From Xanthobacteraceae bacterium (GTDB lineage Bacteria > Pseudomonadota > Alphaproteobacteria > Rhizobiales > Xanthobacteraceae): 38,951 nucleotides of DNA. Positions 1-7,269 of this stretch are shown here, piece by piece. The notes beneath the pieces are model-generated. The model made no database searches. It had not been told where the DNA came from and worked only from the letters and a program-made list of their open reading frames with translations. The position numbers were made by a program, and so were the translations under genes. The stretch lies in contig JALHRD010000040.1 of the NCBI GenBank assembly GCA_022841625.1, positions 1 through 38,951 of the forward strand, in the 5' to 3' direction. Every line of letters starts with the position of its first letter. Position 1 is the first letter of the stretch.

Positions 1-68
1 TCGATCACCATCCGCACCGCCCGCGCGCGCACTTCAGGTGAAAACCTCTGCCTTTGCTGCTTGTCCAT
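1..68 (-). CDS. IS3-type transposase OrfA, N-terminal fragment (partial)
   Basis: Only the first 22 codons are present, read from an ATG at 68 towards the left edge. The peptide starts MDKQQRQRFSPEVRARAVRM, the usual opening of the helix-turn-helix OrfA of IS3-family elements (R-F-S-P-E-V-R-x-R-A-V-R-M). OrfA binds the element ends and is normally joined to the DDE protein OrfB by frameshifting. A possible ribosome site (GAGAGGATGGAGCC) precedes the ATG. Whether the full gene is intact cannot be judged. Confidence 0.6.
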   Translation of the reverse strand, partial: MDKQQRQRFSPEVRARAVRMVI

Positions 69-118
69 GGCTCCATCCTCTCAAGAGTTGGAGCCTCCGG
101 CAAACCCGGGGCGGTTCA
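1..118 (-). mobile_element. End of an IS3-family-like insertion sequence, cut by the window edge
   Basis: The left edge holds the 5' end of an insertion element read on the minus strand. A transposase OrfA-like start lies at 68, and 23 bases further out the reverse complement of 91-118 begins TGAACCGCCCCGGGTTTGCC, which has the look of an IS3-type terminal inverted repeat. The outer boundary is placed at about 118 from this sequence. The other end, the OrfB part and any target duplication lie outside the window. Family assignment is by recall of such ends and of the OrfA N-terminus. Confidence 0.6.
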
Positions 119-128
119 CATCCTGGTT

Positions 129-148
129 GGATTCGTATTTCCGAATCC
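129..148. promoter_or_regulatory. Perfect 7-bp inverted repeat upstream of the DUF6629 gene
   Basis: GGATTCG (129-135) and CGAATCC (142-148) form a perfect inverted repeat around the 6-base spacer TATTTC. It lies just outside the insertion element end and about 190 bases before the next start codon. It could be a small operator or chance. The rest of 119-340 shows no gene that I can support. Confidence 0.2.
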
Positions 149-340
149 GACCTATTGGTTCATTGCGGTCTGTGATGCAAAAGTGCTCCGGTTCAACCGT
201 GTCGCCTAGCCTCGGGATAACAGTCGATGCGGCAAGGGAGATCATGATGCCGTCATCTCGGGATGAAGGCGCGGGGGTCCCACGCTCAATCTCGAACGCA
301 CATCATTGATGCCAATTCCCATCCGCAATAGAGAAAAAAC

Positions 341-1027
341 ATGTGCTTCAGCGAACCCGTGAGTTTTGCTGTCGGCGGCGCCCTGATCGTTGGCGGAGCG
401 TTTGCGGGTTGGAAAGCATTCGAGATAAATAAAAGATACTTTCCGGTTTCTCAAATGCCGACGCTGGCTGGACTTCAGCAATTGACCGAAGGTCACGTCT
501 GGATGGGAGTGAATAACGCGGACTTGTCCATGACTTGGTGGGCCGCCATGGGTTTCATCTTTTTTTCGTGGCTGATTTGGCCGCTCTGGATACCGTTCAG
601 TATCTATTTTCTGGAACCTCCGGCCAGCCGCCGCAAATTGCCGTTGCTGGGCTTTGCCTTGGCGGGGCTCGTTTTCGGCCTGATCCTTTTCGTTCCGCAT
701 CTTTTCCACCCTGACTGGATCAACGTCACGATCAACCAAAGATCGCTGGCTTATGAAGATACGATGTTTCTCGATTATCTAATCCCGCGCTGGCTGACCT
801 ATGCAATTTATCTCATTTTGATCATAGCACCGACCATGATCTCGACATACCTGCACATTCGTTTGTTCGGACTGACACTGATTATGGTCACGGCCGTGGT
901 CGTCGCGTTTTTGACGTTTGCTTACATATCGTTCTTCTGCTTTCTCGCCGGACTTGGAACGCTTCACCTGATCTACATTATCATTTGGAACAAATGTTGC
1001 CGCGAATGCCCAGAATTATTCAGATAG
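341..1027 (+). CDS. DUF6629-type integral membrane protein
   Basis: A 228-residue membrane protein of unknown function. It begins MCFSEPVSFAVGG, the opening that marks DUF6629 proteins, and has about six hydrophobic segments (roughly residues 8-25, 66-90, 103-123, 145-168, 172-194 and 199-220). The C-terminal tail is short and charged with a paired cysteine (NKCCRECPE). The ATG at 341 follows a weak purine-rich stretch (AGAGAAAAAAC). The gene stands alone between the insertion element and a convergent anti-sigma gene. Base composition looks more AT-rich than the genes further right, which may indicate transfer. No enzymatic motif was seen. Confidence 0.7.
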   Translation: MCFSEPVSFAVGGALIVGGAFAGWKAFEINKRYFPVSQMPTLAGLQQLTEGHVWMGVNNADLSMTWWAAMGFIFFSWLIWPLWIPFSIYFLEPPASRRKLPLLGFALAGLVFGLILFVPHLFHPDWINVTINQRSLAYEDTMFLDYLIPRWLTYAIYLILIIAPTMISTYLHIRLFGLTLIMVTAVVVAFLTFAYISFFCFLAGLGTLHLIYIIIWNKCCRECPELFR

Positions 1028-1214
1028 AGTTCCGCCTCTGGTAACGCTGAACATTGGTCCCCAAGGGCTCTCCTTCTGAATGGGAACAAGCAGGGGACCA
1101 CGTCACTACCTATTCGCATTTTTGACCTCAAATGCTGACGTATATTTTTGGCAGCACCGTCCTGAAGCTCGCAGGGCCATCGCAAGGACGGCAACACGGC
1201 TGGCTTGCTTGCGC

Positions 1215-1880
1215 CTACGGAATGGGAGGAGGCGCCCATTTGAGTAGTTTTGGACCGAGCAAAGCCCCGAGAATCGTCATTTCGAAGATGGCGAGCGTGT
1301 AAAATATCGCGACAAACGCAAGTGAATCATCATGACAATGAAATGCGTAGCCGAGCGCGCCAATTCCGCCAGCTGCTAAACCAATATAAGCGCCTGTCCT
1401 CACCAAGTCGGTCGGTGCAAGTCTCCGGACGGCGATCATAAGGATTGCAAGCGCCGGAATTGCCAATGCCGGAATCTGCCATAGGCACTCTAGTGTGGAT
1501 GCTAGACCGACGTGGTGCGACCATTGACGGACCGAAAGATGCCAAAGCTCATGCACGGCAAGAATGGCGATTGCCGTAAACGGCAACACCGTTAGAAGGG
1601 TCCAAAATCCCAGTCTCCGGCCCGGAATGGATAGATCGCGCACGACCGGCAGAGCCGAAAAAACGACGGCGAGCGCAAACGCGATCTTGAGTAGGAACAC
1701 GTGATTTTGACCGATCTCTGCGATGACCAGGTCGGCGCGGGGTGTTAGCCAAACGATGGATAAAACTAGCGCCACGACCAGCGCCGCGATCGCTGCGATC
1801 ATCACCGCCGCTGCCGGAGAGAGCGACGGCTGCGGCCGTGCGTTCCGACTCAAATATTGGATGAGGTTTTCAGTATTCAT
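1215..1880 (-). CDS. nrsF: NrsF-family (DUF1109) membrane anti-sigma factor
   Basis: A 221-residue protein with about six membrane helices, starting 7 bases after the stop of the ECF sigma gene, so the two are co-transcribed. NrsF proteins hold their cognate sigma factor at the inner membrane and release it on stress; in Caulobacter the pair responds to chromate and cadmium through two conserved cysteines. Here there are exactly two cysteines, C132 (TLECLWQ) and C182 (AFHCHDD), at nearly the positions I recall for the Caulobacter protein. The second sits next to histidines and acidic residues. The N-terminal 25 residues are polar and probably cytoplasmic, where sigma would be held. Family call is firm by layout; the inducing signal is inferred. 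Confidence 0.85.
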   Translation of the reverse strand: MNTENLIQYLSRNARPQPSLSPAAAVMIAAIAALVVALVLSIVWLTPRADLVIAEIGQNHVFLLKIAFALAVVFSALPVVRDLSIPGRRLGFWTLLTVLPFTAIAILAVHELWHLSVRQWSHHVGLASTLECLWQIPALAIPALAILMIAVRRLAPTDLVRTGAYIGLAAGGIGALGYAFHCHDDSLAFVAIFYTLAIFEMTILGALLGPKLLKWAPPPIP

Positions 1881-1887
1881 CGGTCCA

Positions 1888-2457
1888 TCACTCCAATGAC
1901 CGCAGAAGAGATTTCAACCCGCGATGAACACTGACCTTGACGGACGCTTCCGACGTATTAGTGGCAGTTGCGGCTTCTTTCGCGCTAAGGCCATGCAACT
2001 TCATGAGCTCAATCGGGCGGCGAAGCCGTTCTGGCAAGTTAGCCATCAATCTTTTGACGGTTAAGACTGTATCGATTTGCGCGCCAGAGTCGCCCGCAAG
2101 GTCATCGATCTCATCGAGCGGAATGTTTCGCACCGCGTGACCTGTTGCCCGCAGATAGTCGATCATCCGATAGCGCGCGATCGCATGCGCCCAGGCTGTT
2201 ATGGGAACGTCGCGATCATAGACGTGTCGTTTGGTGTGTATCGCCAGCAGAGCTTCCTGCACGATGTCCTCGGCTTCGAAGGTGGATCGTTGGAGGCGGT
2301 GGAGCTGACGCTGAACGTACCGTCGAAGTAGGTCGCTAATTGCGCAGAGGAACTGGCGATAGGCGGCCTGGTCACCGTCGAGCCCGCGCGCAAACAGATC
2401 TTTTAATCGTTGTTCCGTGGAAACTGCATCCGGCAAGGCTGGTCTCCTGAGCGGCAT
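1888..2457 (-). CDS. ECF sigma factor, partner of the NrsF-type anti-sigma
   Basis: A 189-residue RNA polymerase sigma factor of the extracytoplasmic-function group. Region 2 is seen as EAEDIVQEALLAIHTKRH followed by ITAWAHAIARYRMIDYLR; region 4 is the C-terminal helix-turn-helix (LPERLRRPIELMKLHGLS, then TNTSEASVKVSVHRGLKSL). There is no anti-sigma-like or C-terminal extension. The ATG at 2457 has GGCGG very close upstream; a TTG at 2436 after CAGGAG is an alternative start giving 182 residues. The gene is followed directly by nrsF and preceded by a promoter-like GTAAC / CGAA pair that it may itself recognise. The regulon is unknown beyond the divergent neighbour. Confidence 0.9.
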   Translation of the reverse strand: MPLRRPALPDAVSTEQRLKDLFARGLDGDQAAYRQFLCAISDLLRRYVQRQLHRLQRSTFEAEDIVQEALLAIHTKRHVYDRDVPITAWAHAIARYRMIDYLRATGHAVRNIPLDEIDDLAGDSGAQIDTVLTVKRLMANLPERLRRPIELMKLHGLSAKEAATATNTSEASVKVSVHRGLKSLLRSLE

Positions 2458-2485
2458 TCCGCCTGTTCAACGCACTATAGGATAG

Positions 2486-2510
2486 TTCGGATCGGATGGG
2501 GAAACGTTAC
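2486..2510 (-). promoter_or_regulatory. Candidate ECF promoter for the sigma-nrsF operon
   Basis: Read on the minus strand, GTAACG (2510-2505) is followed after 15 bases by CGAA (2489-2486), about 28 bases before the sigma ATG. This resembles the GTAACC / CGAA promoters of Caulobacter SigF-type sigma factors, though the spacer is one base shorter than usual. A matching element faces the other way at 2546-2571. Autoregulation is inferred. Confidence 0.5.
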
Positions 2511-2545
2511 AAGGCACTCCTAAAATTTCTTTCGGGCTCCGCGGC

Positions 2546-2571
2546 GTAACTTTGGGTGGGTTTCAAACGAC
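2546..2571 (+). promoter_or_regulatory. Candidate ECF promoter for the small exported protein gene
   Basis: GTAACT (2546-2551), 16 bases, then CGAC (2568-2571). This is the same layout as the element upstream of the sigma gene, in the opposite direction and about 85 bases before the ATG at 2656. It suggests that the divergent gene is a direct target of the neighbouring ECF sigma factor. Confidence 0.5.
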
Positions 2572-2655
2572 TTATTAAATGAAGCCGATCGGCTTCGTCG
2601 TCCGCTAACAGATTGTTAACCCTCTATGCGGGCAGGCAGACAGAAGGAGAAGGTC

Positions 2656-2916
2656 ATGAAGTCATTTGCTCTTGCCGCAGCTGTTGCCGGTGTGATTCTG
2701 AGCATCGGAACGGCTCTTGCTTATCATCCCATGGATCGGAATATTTGGGGGACGCTTGAACCCGAGCAGCGGGAGCGTATCGAGTTCGAAGATGTCCAGA
2801 GCGGACGATTTCGAGCCGGATCAGCCGCAGCTCCGGCACGGCGGCAGCTGGCCAATCCTGCGCGTTCCGGAGAAGCCAGCCGGCCCCCGTATCTGACCGA
2901 ACACCATACCCGGTAG
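2656..2916 (+). CDS. Small exported protein of unknown function, likely ECF target
   Basis: An 86-residue protein with a clear N-terminal signal peptide (MKSFALAAAVAGVILSIGTA, cleavage probably after ALA near residue 22). The mature part is short and polar, rich in R, E, A and P, without cysteines or a motif I recognise. The ATG at 2656 was chosen over an earlier in-frame start at 2626 because AGAAGGAGAAGG precedes it at good spacing and the signal peptide begins there. It is divergent from the ECF sigma gene and has a matching promoter-like sequence upstream. A strong hairpin follows the stop. Function unknown. Confidence 0.65.
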   Translation: MKSFALAAAVAGVILSIGTALAYHPMDRNIWGTLEPEQRERIEFEDVQSGRFRAGSAAAPARRQLANPARSGEASRPPYLTEHHTR

Positions 2917-2943
2917 CGGAAGAGACGGAGAACTGAGATGGCG

Positions 2944-2979
2944 GGATAGCGGATGTCCGAAGTAGGACGTCCGCTATCC
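2944..2979 (+). terminator. Strong hairpin, probable terminator
   Basis: 2944-2958 pairs with 2965-2979 (GGATAGCGGATGTCC / GGACGTCCGCTATCC): 15 base pairs with one G-T wobble around the loop GAAGTA, 27 bases after the stop at 2916. It is followed by TTCCTTACC rather than a clean T run, so it is an imperfect intrinsic terminator. It may instead be a copy of a dispersed palindromic repeat. It separates the ECF target from the copper genes. Confidence 0.55.
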
Positions 2980-3101
2980 TTCCTTACCTGGGGACATAAT
3001 CTCATTCGGCACATTTCTGGGGTTGCGGGTGGCTTGTCATCGACCCAGATATTGGCATATTGTTTTTACGCTACACGCTCTTTTAAGCTGGTGGATCAAC
3101 C

Positions 3102-3530
3102 GTGCTGAGGCGCATAAGCAGAGGCATTCGAACACGGGCGGCGATGGTTCTTGTCGCCCTGTATGGCCTTTGCGTTCTGATGCCGGCGGCGGCTCTTGCC
3201 TTTGGCGATCTCGGCGGAGCTTCGCACGGCGTGACGGTGGCAGGACACGAGGTTGCTTCGATCCATGTCCATGCGGACGGCACCGTGCATGTGCACACGA
3301 ACGCCGCTAACCAGCAAGATACTCAAGATACTGATAGCGCCACGGACCAACCAAATCACAGCCGAAACTGTTGCGGCCTTGCTTGCTTGACGGCTATTGC
3401 GCCCAATACTCAGGTCGATCTAATTGGTCCCCGTCGATTTACGACGGTTTGGTCCATCAGCGTGGACGTGGCTGCTGGACGAGCGCCTGATCGTCTTAAT
3501 CGCCCACCAATCTCCCCATCGTCGCTCTGA
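3102..3530 (+). CDS. Exported His/Cys-containing protein, probable metal binder
   Basis: A 142-residue protein with an arginine-rich start and a hydrophobic stretch ending PAAALA near residue 33, read as a signal peptide. The mature part holds H55, H57, H63 and H65 in HVHADGTVHVH and a cysteine cluster C90, C91 and C95 (NCCGLACL), both plausible Cu or Ag ligands. The start used is GTG at 3102; an ATG at 3144 would shorten the positive region but keep the hydrophobic core. It is the first gene of the plus-strand copper run, 63 bases before the lipoprotein gene. No named family was recognised; metal binding is inferred from the ligands and the setting. Confidence 0.6.
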   Translation: MLRRISRGIRTRAAMVLVALYGLCVLMPAAALAFGDLGGASHGVTVAGHEVASIHVHADGTVHVHTNAANQQDTQDTDSATDQPNHSRNCCGLACLTAIAPNTQVDLIGPRRFTTVWSISVDVAAGRAPDRLNRPPISPSSL

Positions 3531-3593
3531 AGCTCGGCGGACGGCTGCTTGGCGGCCGTTTGCTGTGATCATTGATCGACAGATGAGGGAACC

Positions 3594-3878
3594 ATGTCCG
3601 CACACAGCTGTGTGGCCGCACAAAAAATGCGGCATTTCACGAATTTCGACGCGATCGCTCTAAGATCGATTGTGATCATTGCAGCAGCCGCGCTTGTTTT
3701 GGGGTGCGCGGCCGAACCACTCAACCCAGTTGCTGTCGCGGATCCGTCGGATCATCGCGCTCGTGTTCCCGCAGCGTCATATCGCTCGACGATAGAGCCG
3801 TATGAAAGCCTGCGCCCGGTCGACCCGCTGCCCTGGCCCCAACAAAACCGGCAAGTGACGCCGTCGCCCAAGCGATGA
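3594..3878 (+). CDS. Small putative lipoprotein in the copper operon
   Basis: A 94-residue protein with a lipobox-like LVLGC (cysteine at residue 38) after a hydrophobic stretch of about 15 residues, so probably exported and lipidated. The N-region is long (about 25 residues); an internal ATG at 3627 (MRHFTNF) gives a more usual signal length. The ATG at 3594 follows GATGAGGGAACC. The mature part is short and proline-rich (RPVDPLPWPQQNRQ) with no recognised domain. It ends 12 bases before the outer-membrane factor gene, so co-expression is likely. Function unknown; it may help the efflux complex or the envelope. Confidence 0.6.
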   Translation: MSAHSCVAAQKMRHFTNFDAIALRSIVIIAAAALVLGCAAEPLNPVAVADPSDHRARVPAASYRSTIEPYESLRPVDPLPWPQQNRQVTPSPKR

Positions 3879-3890
3879 GGAGGAAGCTTC

Positions 3891-5300
3891 ATGCGTAGCG
3901 GAATTGCTATCGGTTGCGGTTTGTTTCTATCAGCTTGTCAGACGTTTTCGCCGGACGGCGGGATGAGCTTGGTAGAAGATATTGCCGGTCGCGAGTTGAA
4001 CAAGACTGTGGCTACTTTGAGTACGCCAGAGCAGACGGCCACTGCGCGTGGGAAGGTGACGGGTCTCTTGCGGAGGCCTCTCAACGCCGATGCGGCCGTA
4101 CAGATCGCGTTATTGAACAATCGCGGACTGCAGGCGGCCTACAACGAATTGGCGCTCGCCGAGGCCGCGATGGTGCAGGCGTCGATTCCGCCAAACCCGA
4201 CGTTTTCGATCGAGCGGCTGTCCGGGCCGCATGAGATCGAAATCGAAAAGCGGATCATTGGAAACATCCTTTCCCTCGCAACATTGCCGTTACGAGCGGA
4301 TATCGCAGCCGACCGGTTCCGGCAAGCGCAGCTTCGCGCCGCCGAAGAGACCTTGCGAGTCGCTGCGGAGACGCGCCGGGCGTATTACCGGGCGGTGGCA
4401 ACGCGCCAATTGAGTGGTTCTCTCACTCAAGCTAAAACCGCTGCGGAGATTGCCAGTAAACTCGCGAAGCGCCTGGGCGAGACTGGCGGAATCAACAAGC
4501 TGGATCAGGCGCGTGAGCACGTCTTCTATGCCGAAATTACCGGCCAACTCGCGATGGTGCGGCAGCGCGCTGCAAGCGAGCGGGAACGTCTGGTCCGGCT
4601 CATGGGGCTATGGGGTCAGGATGTTGACTTCAGGTTGCCAAGCGCACTGCCTGCATTACCTGGGCGCGCTCTGGCCGTGCCGGCAATCGAAGCGGATGCG
4701 GTGCGACGGCGGGTCGACCTACAAATAGCGCGGCTCGAGCTTGACGCCCTTGCCAAGTCCTACGGGCTGACGTCAGCGACGCGGTTTGTCAACTTGCTGG
4801 AACTTTCGGGCGTCTCCAAGACCGTCAAAGATCGGGAAACCGGCGCGCGGACGCGCGACCGTGGCTTTGAATTGGAATTCCAGATTCCGATCTTTGACTT
4901 CGGCGAAGTCCGCGTGCGCCAAGCCGAGCACACCTATATGCAGGCCGTCAACCGGCTTATCGAAAAAGCAGTCAACGTTCGGTCCGAAGCGCGCGATGCC
5001 TACCGGACATACCGCTCCAGCTACGACATTGCGGGCCACTACAGCCGAGAGGTTCTGCCGCTGCGCCAAATCATCTCCGATGAGATGTTGCTGCGGTACA
5101 ATGCAATGCAGATCGACGTATTCGCGCTGTTAGCCGAGGCGCGGCAGCGGATCAATGCCAACGTCGCCGCCGTCGATGCCAAGCGCGATTTCTGGCTTGC
5201 AAGCGTCGACCTTGGCGTGGCGGTAGTTGGAGGCGGCGCCCCGGTTGGAGCCGGAGAATCGCGGACGACAGTGGCAGCTGGCGGTGAGGCCGGACACTAA
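3891..5300 (+). CDS. cusC: TolC/CusC-type outer-membrane efflux lipoprotein
   Basis: A 469-residue outer-membrane factor that would form the exit channel for the CusBA pump. It has a short signal with lipobox LSAC (Cys16), as in CusC. Two repeated outer-membrane efflux domains follow, made of long alanine- and arginine-rich helices: residues about 60-240 with AVQIALLNNRGLQAAYNELA, and about 255-445 with the conserved stretch FELEFQIPIFDFGEVRVRQA. Length is typical. The ATG at 3891 follows GATGAGGAGGAAGC, an excellent ribosome site. The pump genes cusA and cusB are about 4 kb away on the opposite strand, an unusual split. The C-terminus is a glycine-rich tail. The symbol is by analogy. Confidence 0.85.
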   Translation: MRSGIAIGCGLFLSACQTFSPDGGMSLVEDIAGRELNKTVATLSTPEQTATARGKVTGLLRRPLNADAAVQIALLNNRGLQAAYNELALAEAAMVQASIPPNPTFSIERLSGPHEIEIEKRIIGNILSLATLPLRADIAADRFRQAQLRAAEETLRVAAETRRAYYRAVATRQLSGSLTQAKTAAEIASKLAKRLGETGGINKLDQAREHVFYAEITGQLAMVRQRAASERERLVRLMGLWGQDVDFRLPSALPALPGRALAVPAIEADAVRRRVDLQIARLELDALAKSYGLTSATRFVNLLELSGVSKTVKDRETGARTRDRGFELEFQIPIFDFGEVRVRQAEHTYMQAVNRLIEKAVNVRSEARDAYRTYRSSYDIAGHYSREVLPLRQIISDEMLLRYNAMQIDVFALLAEARQRINANVAAVDAKRDFWLASVDLGVAVVGGGAPVGAGESRTTVAAGGEAGH

Positions 5301-5319
5301 TGAGCAGGAGAATAAGGTC

Positions 5320-6726
5320 ATGATGTCTCGACGAGGATTTATCGGTAGTTCGGCTGCTGTGCTGGCCGGTGCTACTGCGGTGAGCGGCCATGCTCAGTTG
5401 GCCGGCATTCCGGAGGCGCCAACGACGGCGAGTCCGGCAATGCAGCCGCCGCTTTTTCCAACGAGCGGCCCTGACTATCAGCCGGTCGTCACGCTTAACG
5501 GTTGGACATTGCCGTGGCGGATGAACGGCGACTGGAAAGAGTTTCATCTGGTCGCCGAGCCGGTGGTGCGCGAAATAGCACCTGGCATGAAGGCCCATCT
5601 GTGGGGCTACAACGGGCAATCGCCGGGACCGACCATCGAGTGTGTCGAGGGCGACAAGTTGCGAATTTTCGTTACCAACAAATTGCCCGAGCACACGACG
5701 ATCCATTGGCACGGCATCCTGCTGCCGAGTGGCATGGACGGCGTTGGCGGGCTGTCCCAGCCGCATATCAAGCCGGGCAAGACCTTCGTCTATGAATTCG
5801 TGATGAAGAAGAGCGGGACGTTTAAATACCACCCGCATGCCGACGAGATGGTGCAGATCGCGATGGGCATGTTCGGATTCTTCGTAGTGCACCCGCGCAA
5901 TCCGAAATTCATGCGGGTCGATCGCGATTTTGTCTTTATCATGAATAGCTACGATATCGACCCTGGCAGCTACGTGCCAAAGGTCATGACCATGCTCGAC
6001 TTCAACCTGTGGACCTGGAACAGCCGCGTTTTCCCGGGCCTCGACAACCTGGTCGTGCGCAAGGGCGATCGTGTGCGCGTGCGCATGGGCAACCTCACCA
6101 TGACCAACCACCCGATCCACATGCACGGCTACGATTTCGCCGTGACCTGCACTGACGGCGGTTGGGTGCCGGAAAGCGCGCGCTGGCCTGAGGTAACAAT
6201 CGATATTCCAGTCGGCGGCATGCGCGCGTTTGATTTCGTCGCCGACGAACCCGGCGACTGGGCCATCCATTGCCACAAATCGCACCACACCATGAATGCC
6301 ATGGGCCACAATGTGCGTACGTTTATCGGTGTAGAGCAACGTGACCTGGTAAAGGCAATTCGAGGTGTCGCATCTCCCGATTATATGGCGATGGGTTCCC
6401 AAGGCATGGCCGAGATGGGTGAGATGGAGATGCCGCTGCCCGACAACACGTTGCCGATGATGACGGGCTTCGGTCCGTTTGGGCCGTTGGAGATGGGCGG
6501 CATGTTCACCGTAGTTAAGGTGCGCGAGGGACTTGCGGCGAACGATTACAAAGATCCCGGGTGGTACAAGAACCCCCCAGGAACGGTGGCGTATGAGATT
6601 GGTGGAGAGCCATCGTCGGCGCCTACCGCGCCGACTCCCCCCCGCGGTGCGACAGACACCAACCCCAAAAAGACGCAAGAACTTCGGGTTATAAAGCCAA
6701 AAGGCAAATCCGGTCATCAGCATTGA
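5320..6726 (+). CDS. Tat-exported multicopper oxidase (copper resistance)
   Basis: A 468-residue periplasmic multicopper oxidase, which would oxidise Cu(I) or a phenolic substrate while reducing oxygen to water. A twin-arginine signal (MSRRGFIGSSAAVLAG) starts the protein. Copper motifs in order: HWHG at 129-132, HPHADEM at 171-177, HPIHMHG at 264-270 and HCHKSHHTMNAM at 317-328, which gives the type 1 cysteine C318 and a probable axial Met328. The second motif reads YHPHAD instead of the usual WYHSH. About 110 residues follow the last motif, rich in Met at first (MAEMGEMEMP) and then in Pro, ending in HQH. The start at 5320 (ATG ATG, after GAGCAGGAGAATAAGGTC) was chosen over an upstream in-frame start at 5227 because the Tat motif begins here. 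It lies 19 bases after cusC. Confidence 0.88.
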   Translation: MMSRRGFIGSSAAVLAGATAVSGHAQLAGIPEAPTTASPAMQPPLFPTSGPDYQPVVTLNGWTLPWRMNGDWKEFHLVAEPVVREIAPGMKAHLWGYNGQSPGPTIECVEGDKLRIFVTNKLPEHTTIHWHGILLPSGMDGVGGLSQPHIKPGKTFVYEFVMKKSGTFKYHPHADEMVQIAMGMFGFFVVHPRNPKFMRVDRDFVFIMNSYDIDPGSYVPKVMTMLDFNLWTWNSRVFPGLDNLVVRKGDRVRVRMGNLTMTNHPIHMHGYDFAVTCTDGGWVPESARWPEVTIDIPVGGMRAFDFVADEPGDWAIHCHKSHHTMNAMGHNVRTFIGVEQRDLVKAIRGVASPDYMAMGSQGMAEMGEMEMPLPDNTLPMMTGFGPFGPLEMGGMFTVVKVREGLAANDYKDPGWYKNPPGTVAYEIGGEPSSAPTAPTPPRGATDTNPKKTQELRVIKPKGKSGHQH

Positions 6727-6740
6727 GGAGAGAGAAAATC

Positions 6741-7232
6741 ATGAATGCTATCAAGTTTGCCCTGATACGCGCGGCGCTAGTAGCTTCAGCAGTAGCGCTG
6801 GTGGGTTATGTCGCAGTTCAACAGAGTTCGTTTGCTCATGAGGGGCACGAGTTCGCTGCGGGTGAGCCGGGCAATCCGAAGCGAACCTCCAAGACAATAC
6901 AGATAACGATGACCGAACGTGACGGGAAGATGTTGTTTTCCCCGAATCGGATCGAGGTCCGTCGAGGCGAACAGATTAAGTTCGTCCTGACCAATGCGGG
7001 CTATCTCACTCATGAGTTCATGATTGCGACACCCGACGAGAATAAGAAACATGCCGTTCTGATGCAGAAGTTTCCGGATATGGTGCATGACGATCCGAAT
7101 GGAAAAACACTGAAAACCAAAGAGAAGGGGGAACTCATCTGGCGTTTCACCAAACGGGGGACATTCGAATTCGCCTGCCTGATCGCCGGACATTATGAGG
7201 CGGGCATGCTCGGAACGATTGTCGTGAAGTGA
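6741..7232 (+). CDS. Periplasmic cupredoxin-like copper protein (CopI-like)
   Basis: A 163-residue exported blue-copper-like protein. A signal peptide covers residues 1-32 (ending FAH), followed by a His-containing mature start (EGHEF). The cupredoxin fold shows type 1 ligands H91 (LTHEF), C146, H151 and M156 in FACLIAGHYEAGM (Cys-x4-His-x4-Met). Such proteins bind or carry periplasmic copper, and CopI relatives confer copper tolerance. The ATG at 6741 follows GAGGAGAGAGAAAATC; an upstream in-frame start at 6723 overlaps the oxidase and is less likely. It sits 14 bases after the multicopper oxidase gene, so it is probably co-translated and could hand electrons or copper to it. Confidence 0.85.
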   Translation: MNAIKFALIRAALVASAVALVGYVAVQQSSFAHEGHEFAAGEPGNPKRTSKTIQITMTERDGKMLFSPNRIEVRRGEQIKFVLTNAGYLTHEFMIATPDENKKHAVLMQKFPDMVHDDPNGKTLKTKEKGELIWRFTKRGTFEFACLIAGHYEAGMLGTIVVK

Positions 7233-7269
7233 AGTTATCGATCGCTCTCATCACAGTAGGAGGAAGAGG

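Noticed and set aside
1055-1191. Terminator hairpins between DUF6629 and nrsF
   Set aside because: Only weak pairs were found (8 bp with a 30-base loop at 1055-1100, and 7 bp with a 21-base loop at 1157-1191). Neither has a T tract directly after it, so no call was made.
5152-6723. Long minus-strand open frame (523 codons)
   Set aside because: It lies opposite the multicopper oxidase, which has a Tat signal and all copper motifs on the plus strand. The minus-strand translation is a His-rich mirror of those motifs.
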